This document shows positions 1-5,036 of a stretch of 5,036 nt of DNA, in pieces. The stretch's first letter is position 1, and each line of letters starts with the position of its first letter. Location: positions 1 to 5,036 of the forward strand of contig CAYMXZ010000252.1 of assembly GCA_964394475.1 (NCBI GenBank), given 5' to 3'. A program made the translations under genes and the position numbers. The stretch comes from RQOF01 sp964394475 (GTDB lineage Bacteria > Calditrichota > Calditrichia > RBG-13-44-9). Under the pieces are notes generated by a model. The model did no database searches and was not told the origin of the DNA. It worked only from the letters and a program-made list of their open reading frames with translations.

Positions 1-2902
1 CCACTGCATAACCCACTGAAAAGGTGGAATTAAGATGAGAGAATGTTACCAGTCGAAAATCGATCTGAGCGCCCACATTTGCGGCATTTTCCCGGTACTG
101 ATCATTGTCGAGATTGGTGATGAGTCCACTGCCAAAAAAAGCCAATCGAGCCCAGCGCAGGTAAAAACTGGGAATTCCCCAGCGCCTGAAACGAAGTGGA
201 GGAATAATCCATTCCAGCATTCCCCTGGCAAAGTTTGTCCCTCCAATGGCATTCAATTCCACCCCCGGGAAACTATAGTATTCACGGTAACGATTAACAG
301 ACTGATAATCGATCCAATTGTTACCAAACCCCCCGAAGTAAAAATTAGCCAACGTCTCCTGGCGTTTTCCCCATCCATAACCTGCTGCCGTCCTGAACCA
401 TAACGAGGAATGATTAACTGGTAGCAGGTATCCATAAGCCAGCGTGCCATAGAGACGGGGAATAATTTCTCCAGGTACATAATTAGCATTTCCAGCCAAC
501 TGCCATTTCCAACCCTGCTCTTCTTCTACTGCGCCCAGGGATCTTAGTAAAAATGAATAATTCAATTCGGCATTGAGTGAGAGAAAGCGGTTATAGTAAA
601 CTTCAATATTCTGATAGCGAGGTAATCTTTCCATTCCCTGAAAACCAGCCAGGTCAATGGTAAAGTCCAGGGTTTTGGGTCTGTCATTGATCAGGAAATG
701 ATCGTAGTGGATTCCCGCTCCGTTTCCTTTACGACTGGTTTTGGTGGGTCCAAACAAATCATAAAAATCGGCTTGATTATGACTCAGCCAGAATTTCCAT
801 GGCCAGTAATGATATTTTATCATCCCATGAAATACTTCAACTTCGTTTTGACGATTTCCCGGTGAATAAGAGAGGGCCATTTCAATATTATGAAAGAGCA
901 AGGGATCCATCAAATTAAAATGATAACCAAAGGAGACATACGATTTATACCCTTCCGCCACTGGATAGGCGGAAGCTAGTTTGATGTTTTTTAATGGCCG
1001 GTAATTCCCATGGTAAGTAATGAGCGAATCGATATTGATGGAAGCCGGAGAATCGGCTATCCATTCTTTAACTATCGGATGTTTGTTGACCACCGCCTGT
1101 CCCAGGTATTTGACGGCGCTGACATCCTGTAATGGTTCTGCCCGGATAAGCACCGGCTCGAATCCTTTTCCGCTATATCGGAAAACAATCAGGCTGTCCG
1201 GGCTGATCGGCACGGGTCTAAAAAAACCAGTTTCGCAATTAGTGACAATGTCCATCTGTTCTTTCACCAGGTCATAGCGCCAGATATTGGAAACTCCTGT
1301 ATAATAAGAACTGCCAAATAGATATTTCCCGTCCTTCGAGAAAACAAAATTTTCCGGCGAATTGTCAACAAACTCATACAAAATTTTGAAATCAGATACT
1401 CCCTTTAACAAACTATCAATCTCGAATAATATTAATTTCTGGCGGCCGGAAATCTCTATGAAAGATGCGGATAAAGATTTCCCATCGGGTGAAATATCCA
1501 GATCGAAGATATCCTGGCCATAAGGCAAGGAAAGAATATTTATCCAGCCTTTATAGGGAGAGGGAATGCAGACTAAGGTTGATAGCCCATTATGATGCTG
1601 GACGCCCCAGATAGATTGATCGATGGGATGGCAGACCAGATCACCAGTGCGGAAATCTTTCAGGAGCATTCTGGATTTTCGAGTTTGAATGTCCACTTCA
1701 TTTAGATCACGCCAGCCGCGACTGTTCTGGGTGGTATAAAATAATTTACTGGTATGTCGGTCAAAGGCCAGGAAAGTCACATAGTACATTGCCGGAGAGG
1801 GCACAATACAAATCTTTTTAATTTTGCCGTCTCGCACGTCTATTTCAGCGATCTGTGCCAGTTGTCCGGGATAATTTATTGCCGTGTACAATCGCTGAGA
1901 GCTGGAATCATAATATGATCGCGAGACCGAGCCCAGGATTTGTTCTCCTATTTTTCGGTAAGGGGTGGTGGGATAGTTATTAATCAATTTCAGATTTCCT
2001 TGCTGCCATTGATATTCCCATTTTATCCAATTTGCCCAGCCTTGATCGATGCTCAGATCAAATATTTTTTTAAACTGTAATTCATAATATCGTTTGCTTT
2101 CTGGTGTGCGATTAAACCAATTGACTACCTGCTGTGGACTATAATGGTAACTCAAGTAGCTAATGAATCGAGTCCCATAGAGATAGGAATTGGCCCCTAT
2201 TTGAAAATCAATAGTAGTACCTTCAGACTCCAATCCAACTAAATCATAGAAATAACTGCTATCCCGCACCATAGAACGAAAAACCATTTCATCATATCCT
2301 CCCAGTACTCTTCCTAATCCGCCGGCCATCCAGGTTTCAAGAAAAACGGCGATTCCCTCATGATACCAGCGGGGACAATACCAGCGAGGATTGGTCAGAT
2401 AACTATAGAACATGGTGAGTGGCATTTCGGCAACCGGTATGACTTTTCCGAATGTCAGTAAACGGTAAAAGCGATCGGAGCCAGTGGCTTTATCGATAGT
2501 CACCAGATGGGCCAATTCATGATGCATTAGCCAGTTCATGCGCTCGTTGGTGGGCTGGGTTTCATAGACATAATCAAAAGGTTCCAGGCCGATGTTGAGG
2601 AAGTTCCAGGGCATGGTAGAAGTCCCACCATGACCATAGTCATTAAGATCCTGCAGTAGCAATGTAATCTTTTCTTTAGAGCGATATCCAAATAATCGCT
2701 GGTGAAAGCGGAATGAATTCTCAAAACAACGCGCCATATGAGGAACCAGATACTGGTGTTCTTTATCATAATAAACCAACTGCAGGTTAGCGGTTTCCAG
2801 ACTATAGAACTGAGCATGATTATGGGATGAAAAATAAAATAGATGTGTCAGAAAGCCGGCGAAGATAAAAATCTTTAAATGGATAGTTTTGATTTTTTTC
2901 AT
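1..2902 (-). CDS. Secreted gluzincin metallopeptidase / beta-propeller / C-terminal outer-membrane barrel protein (3' end off window)
   Basis: One uninterrupted frame of 967 codons runs off the left edge. The ATG at 2900-2902 opens a signal peptide (MKKIKT, hydrophobic core, likely cleavage after NHA at residue 30). Residues about 31-290 form a peptidase MA-like domain: HELAH at 128-132 (bases 2507-2521) is the HEXXH zinc motif, and E182 in YHEGIAVFLE (codon 2357-2359) fits the third gluzincin ligand. Residues about 300-640 hold propeller-type blades, for example SPDGKSL near 471 and SKDGKYLFGSS around 524. From about 660 the sequence is alternating aromatic strands (FYDLFGPTKTSRKG near 712, then a FYFGGFGNN loop) ending in SVGYAV, as in outer-membrane barrels, so only a few residues are probably missing. 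Inferred role: a surface- or periplasm-facing peptidase held by its own barrel; substrate unknown. No clear Shine-Dalgarno precedes the start, but no other in-frame ATG lies between it and the upstream stop. It sits 125 bases after the repeat-protein gene, behind a probable terminator. Confidence 0.88.
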   Translation of the reverse strand, partial: MKKIKTIHLKIFIFAGFLTHLFYFSSHNHAQFYSLETANLQLVYYDKEHQYLVPHMARCFENSFRFHQRLFGYRSKEKITLLLQDLNDYGHGGTSTMPWNFLNIGLEPFDYVYETQPTNERMNWLMHHELAHLVTIDKATGSDRFYRLLTFGKVIPVAEMPLTMFYSYLTNPRWYCPRWYHEGIAVFLETWMAGGLGRVLGGYDEMVFRSMVRDSSYFYDLVGLESEGTTIDFQIGANSYLYGTRFISYLSYHYSPQQVVNWFNRTPESKRYYELQFKKIFDLSIDQGWANWIKWEYQWQQGNLKLINNYPTTPYRKIGEQILGSVSRSYYDSSSQRLYTAINYPGQLAQIAEIDVRDGKIKKICIVPSPAMYYVTFLAFDRHTSKLFYTTQNSRGWRDLNEVDIQTRKSRMLLKDFRTGDLVCHPIDQSIWGVQHHNGLSTLVCIPSPYKGWINILSLPYGQDIFDLDISPDGKSLSASFIEISGRQKLILFEIDSLLKGVSDFKILYEFVDNSPENFVFSKDGKYLFGSSYYTGVSNIWRYDLVKEQMDIVTNCETGFFRPVPISPDSLIVFRYSGKGFEPVLIRAEPLQDVSAVKYLGQAVVNKHPIVKEWIADSPASINIDSLITYHGNYRPLKNIKLASAYPVAEGYKSYVSFGYHFNLMDPLLFHNIEMALSYSPGNRQNEVEVFHGMIKYHYWPWKFWLSHNQADFYDLFGPTKTSRKGNGAGIHYDHFLINDRPKTLDFTIDLAGFQGMERLPRYQNIEVYYNRFLSLNAELNYSFLLRSLGAVEEEQGWKWQLAGNANYVPGEIIPRLYGTLAYGYLLPVNHSSLWFRTAAGYGWGKRQETLANFYFGGFGNNWIDYQSVNRYREYYSFPGVELNAIGGTNFARGMLEWIIPPLRFRRWGIPSFYLRWARLAFFGSGLITNLDNDQYRENAANVGAQIDFRLVTFSHLNSTFSVGYAV

Positions 2903-2940
2903 GGGGTCGAATGCCGGAGTAATTTTAAAATAATCGCCAT

Positions 2941-2985
2941 AAAAAGAATAAGGAAGGGAACGGAGATATGGAGTCTGTTCCCTTC
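2941..2985 (-). terminator. Probable intrinsic terminator after the repeat-protein gene
   Basis: On the minus-strand transcript a perfect 9-bp stem (GAAGGGAAC at 2985-2977 pairing with GTTCCCTTC at 2961-2953) encloses a 15-base loop. It is followed directly by CTTATTCTTTTT (2952-2941), a U-rich run as in Rho-independent terminators. It lies about 40 bases after the repeat-protein stop codon and about 40 bases before the peptidase start. The loop is long and the U tract interrupted, so it may be leaky and allow some read-through into the peptidase gene. Confidence 0.55.
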
Positions 2986-2998
2986 AGTACTTTTCGCT

Positions 2999-3025
2999 AG
3001 AATGGATTGTAGACTAATCCATTCT
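2999..3025 (-). other. Perfect inverted repeat directly after the repeat-protein stop codon
   Basis: AGAATGGATT (2999-3008) and AATCCATTCT (3016-3025) form a perfect 10-bp inverted repeat with a 7-base loop, two bases after the TAA of the repeat-protein gene (3028-3030). No U tract follows on the minus strand and only three of ten pairs are G-C, so it is not a good terminator by itself. It could protect the 3' end of the upstream transcript, act with the terminator hairpin just downstream, or be a binding site for a dimeric regulator. None of these can be decided from sequence. Confidence 0.45.
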
Positions 3026-3027
3026 TA

Positions 3028-4182
3028 TTACTCTGCGAATCTGGCTTCAAGTTTTTTCCTATTTTCCATTGACAGGGTATTGAGAATCGATGCCCGGCCC
3101 TCTACGGATAGGGTGTTAAGGATTTTAGCTCTATTTTCCGTAGCAATCCGAGCCAGGGCCATCTCACGGTCATCAACAGACATTTTTGACCATGCTGCCG
3201 AGCGAGCATCCACTCCCAGTCGATCAAATAATGACGCTCGCTGAGCAACGGCTAATCGTCCTAACATTGCCGCTTTATCTTCCACAGTGGTTCGGGCCCA
3301 GGCTTTTGCCCGGTCAGGAGCAGACAGCCGGGCGTACAGGGCAGCGCGGTCTTCAACAGCGAGATTGTTCATGGCCGATGCACGATCAGCAACGGCTAAC
3401 TTTGCCCAGATTGCCGCCCGATCTTCAGCCGATATTCTAGCAAATGCTAATGCCCGATCTTCTACTCCCAGCTTATTATAAATTGCCTCGCGAGCATCAA
3501 TCGCCAGTTTATCATTGAAAAGTGCATCCCGATCCGCGGCTGATAATTTTGCCAGAACCGCTTCCTTATTTTCGGCTTTCAGTCTATTTAAAGCCGCGAT
3601 CCGATCATTAAAAACTAATTTGTCGAAGGCTGACGCTTTTGCGTTCATGGACAATCTGGCTAAGAGCGCATCGCGATTTTCCAGCGACATGCTTTGAAAG
3701 AGGGCATCCTTATCAGCGGCTGTTAATCGCGAAAATATTGCGGCCATATCTTCAGGAGCCAATTTGGCCAATACCGCATCACGGTCTTCTACTGATAGAT
3801 GATCGATTGCTACCGCCCTGGCGTCTACGGCCAGTTTGTCCCACATTTGTGCTCTGTCTTCAATGCTTAATTTGTCGAAAAATATCTGGCGATCTGCGGC
3901 TGACATTTTATTCCAGACCGCTACCCGATTTTCCAGAGACATCATATCAAACAGCTGCGCTTTTTCGACATCACTCAGACTGCTTAATTGATTTCCAAGG
4001 ATGACGTCTTTTTCGCTGATCTGTTCGGCTCGGTATTTCTCCACTCCACCAACTGTGCCGGTTACTTCACTTTCCTGCGGCCAGGGGAATAGAAAAGCCA
4101 GATAAAGAATAACACACACCACTAATGCACTGCCGGTCAGCAGCCAGTAAAGTCGCTGCCGGGATTTAGGTTTATTTTCCAT
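3028..4182 (-). CDS. Membrane-anchored protein of 26 tandem 12-residue helical repeats (function unknown)
   Basis: The product is 384 residues. The start at 4180-4182 is chosen because a perfect AAGGAGGT lies 5 bases before it; an in-frame ATG at 4206 would add eight residues but would put this ribosome binding site inside the gene. Residues 1-10 are basic (MENKPKSRQR), 11-32 form one hydrophobic helix (LYWLLTGSALVV onward), and there is no clear signal-peptidase site, so this is most likely a signal anchor with the rest outside the cytoplasm. A linker of about 37 residues leads to 26 repeats from residue 70 to the end, consensus S-x-E-D-R-A-A-x-x-x-K-L; the protein ends ARFAE. The S/T-x-x-E/D-type helix cap opening many units and the conserved hydrophobic positions suggest a solenoid of short helices. 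The spacing resembles MgtE N-terminal repeats, but none of the MgtE channel is present. It lies 90 bases downstream of the anti-sigma-like gene, probably co-transcribed. I do not recognise a named family; a scaffold or protein-binding role is only a guess. Confidence 0.9.
   Translation of the reverse strand: MENKPKSRQRLYWLLTGSALVVCVILYLAFLFPWPQESEVTGTVGGVEKYRAEQISEKDVILGNQLSSLSDVEKAQLFDMMSLENRVAVWNKMSAADRQIFFDKLSIEDRAQMWDKLAVDARAVAIDHLSVEDRDAVLAKLAPEDMAAIFSRLTAADKDALFQSMSLENRDALLARLSMNAKASAFDKLVFNDRIAALNRLKAENKEAVLAKLSAADRDALFNDKLAIDAREAIYNKLGVEDRALAFARISAEDRAAIWAKLAVADRASAMNNLAVEDRAALYARLSAPDRAKAWARTTVEDKAAMLGRLAVAQRASLFDRLGVDARSAAWSKMSVDDREMALARIATENRAKILNTLSVEGRASILNTLSMENRKKLEARFAE
3037..3975 (-). 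repeat. Array of 26 coding 36-bp (12-residue) repeats
   Basis: Splitting the protein at every K/R-L (or M/I) junction gives 26 consecutive units, all 12 residues except unit 13, which has 13 (3505-3543). Typical units are SIEDRAQMWDKL, SVEDRDAVLAKL, SAEDRAAIWAKL and AVEDRAALYARL. Position 5 is almost always R or K, position 4 usually D, N or E, position 6 often A, and position 12 almost always L, M or I. Identity is clear at protein level but weak at DNA level, so the array is old and kept by selection on the protein. The array fills 313 of 384 residues. Confidence 0.92.
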
Positions 4183-4186
4183 AACT

Positions 4187-4194
4187 ACCTCCTT
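4187..4194 (-). promoter_or_regulatory. Shine-Dalgarno deciding the repeat-protein start
   Basis: On the minus strand AAGGAGGT ends 4 bases before the ATG at 4182 (AGGAGG plus a 5-base spacer), a full match to the anti-16S consensus at ideal distance. The in-frame ATG at 4206 has no such site, so the shorter form is the real product. Confidence 0.85.
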
Positions 4195-4272
4195 TTGGGT
4201 TTTCATTCATTTTACTCTAAGTACAATTTGAAAAGAAAAAAGTTGGTCAATACTTTGTTAGAATATTCCATT

Positions 4273-5036
4273 TCACTTCTTATTCTCCACACTCTCCACG
4301 ACAAATTCTTCAGTGAAGACTATTTTTTCTGACTGCACCAGATTCAGAGTAATCGGAGAGGGATCGGCTGATAATTTATGAAATAAAATGAGTCCATGAC
4401 CTTGCCGGTCAACAATAAGCTTTATTATACTGAGTTGGTTTTCTAATACGGTTGTTCCCCATTCAATTGGTCGCCAACCGGCGAAAGACATTAGTTGTTC
4501 ATTAAAAATAAAATGAATTTCACTAACCTGATCGCTCTGAAGATTCAATTCAAACCAAAACATATCTCTGTAAGAATTCAGTATGAACGAGCCATGCAAC
4601 CCTTCCCGGTCGATGGTGAACTTTTTTATAGTTTCGAAGTTTTTATCATCAATTCCAATAGTTCCATACAGCTCTGAAATGGGAATCTGTTGGGTAGAAA
4701 GTGGACCGCCAGTGAGAAGCAGGGAAATTGCAATACCAATTATAATACCAGCTGCTGTTGCATAAGCGAATCGGATTTTTGGTGTCCATAACCAACCGAT
4801 GAAACGGGAAATCCAATCCGCCTCTTCGGCTCTGTAAGCATAACGACTAAAATCGATGGCATTGATGATCTTCTTTTTCAGGTTGGGTGAGGGTTCCAGG
4901 GGGGTGACCTGGCTAAGTAATTCGGTGGTTTGTTTTAATTCTTGTTGAAATCGGCGCAACTCTGGATCTTTTTCTAAGGCGTGCTCAAGTTCCTGCTTTT
5001 CTGAAGGCGTAATTATCCTATCTATCTCCTTATGGA
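4273..5036 (-). CDS. Anti-sigma-factor-like single-pass membrane protein (5' end off window)
   Basis: The frame is open from the right edge to the TGA at 4273-4275, giving 253 visible residues. It begins ...HKEIDRIITPSEKQELEHALEKDPELRRF, which matches the second half of an anti-sigma N-terminal domain (acidic stretch, SPEE-like turn, helix ending in H-x(4)-DPEL). The usual zinc-finger CPEC pair reads DPEL, so this is a zinc-less version. A helical, proline-containing linker follows (PLEPSPNLKKKI, common just before the membrane in this family), then one membrane helix at about 88-108 (FAYATAAGIIIGIAIS). The remaining ~145 residues are a beta-rich extracytoplasmic domain with no motif I recognise. 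Known role of the family: holding an ECF sigma factor at the membrane until a signal arrives. A TTG at 4957-4959 could be mistaken for the start, but homology-like sequence continues upstream of it. A sigma factor gene is expected just beyond the window. The anti-sigma call is inference from layout and N-terminal pattern. Confidence 0.72.
   Translation of the reverse strand, partial: HKEIDRIITPSEKQELEHALEKDPELRRFQQELKQTTELLSQVTPLEPSPNLKKKIINAIDFSRYAYRAEEADWISRFIGWLWTPKIRFAYATAAGIIIGIAISLLLTGGPLSTQQIPISELYGTIGIDDKNFETIKKFTIDREGLHGSFILNSYRDMFWFELNLQSDQVSEIHFIFNEQLMSFAGWRPIEWGTTVLENQLSIIKLIVDRQGHGLILFHKLSADPSPITLNLVQSEKIVFTEEFVVESVENKK

Noticed and set aside
35..403. Plus-strand frame of about 122 codons over the barrel region
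   Set aside because: It lies opposite a well-supported coding frame, and its composition is not protein-like.
2536..2817. Minus-strand frame of 93 codons near the start of the peptidase gene
   Set aside because: It overlaps the peptidase domain in another frame; the signal peptide and HEXXH frame is clearly the coding one.
2879..3244. Plus-strand frame spanning the gap and the end of the repeat array
   Set aside because: Its second half is antisense of the repeats and its first half crosses the hairpins; no support as a gene.
3186..3697. Plus-strand open frames rich in ARSS/ADARS across the repeat array
   Set aside because: They are the antisense reading of the repeated codons; their periodicity mirrors the real gene and they have no start signals or family resemblance.
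4183..4206. In-frame ATG at 4206 as the repeat-protein start (eight residues longer)
   Set aside because: The perfect AAGGAGGT lies inside that extension and is ideally placed for the ATG at 4182; the 4206 ATG has no comparable site.
4222..4250. TTGACC (minus strand, 4250-4245) as a -35 box for the repeat-protein gene
   Set aside because: No acceptable -10 lies at 16-18 bases; the best match has three of six bases. An ECF-type promoter cannot be judged without the sigma factor.
4260..4286. AGAATA/TATTCT inverted repeat over the anti-sigma-like stop codon
   Set aside because: Only six A/T-rich pairs with a 15-base loop and no U tract; not a credible terminator.
4957..4959. TTG as start of the anti-sigma-like gene
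   Set aside because: The frame stays open to the window edge and the upstream residues fit an anti-sigma N-terminal helix; TTG would cut that helix.

Overview
The window holds three genes, all on the minus strand and read from right to left: the 3' part of a membrane-bound, anti-sigma-like gene (4273-5036, 5' end off the window), a complete gene for a membrane-anchored protein built from 26 tandem 12-residue repeats (3028-4182), and nearly all of a large secreted protein with a gluzincin-type metallopeptidase domain, a beta-propeller and an outer-membrane-type beta-barrel (1-2902, last residues off the window). No RNA gene, CRISPR array, insertion sequence or plus-strand gene is supported.

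The organism is a Gram-negative bacterium, since the large protein has a signal peptide and a C-terminal part that reads as outer-membrane beta-strands. Base composition is slightly AT-rich by eye. The peptidase/propeller/barrel architecture resembles proteins I associate with the FCB group and related candidate phyla (Calditrichaeota, Ignavibacteria, KSB1/Marinimicrobia-like lineages). That placement is inference from protein style only.

Region by region: 4273-5036 encodes an N-terminal helical segment like a zinc-less anti-sigma domain, one membrane helix and an extracytoplasmic beta-rich domain. A 90-base gap (4183-4272) ends in a perfect Shine-Dalgarno that fixes the next start at 4182. 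3028-4182 encodes a short basic cytoplasmic tail, one membrane helix, a linker and a 313-residue repeat array. The 125-base gap 2903-3027 carries two perfect inverted repeats; the second is followed by a U-rich tract and looks like an intrinsic terminator. 1-2902 encodes the large envelope protein.

The simplest reading is that the first two genes belong to a sigma/anti-sigma transcription unit, with a sigma factor gene expected just beyond base 5036, and that the terminator partly or fully separates them from the envelope peptidase gene. The repeat protein is the most unusual object: its 12-residue period and capping-box helices recall the MgtE N-terminal superhelix, but with many more units and on the far side of a membrane anchor. 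I cannot assign it a function.
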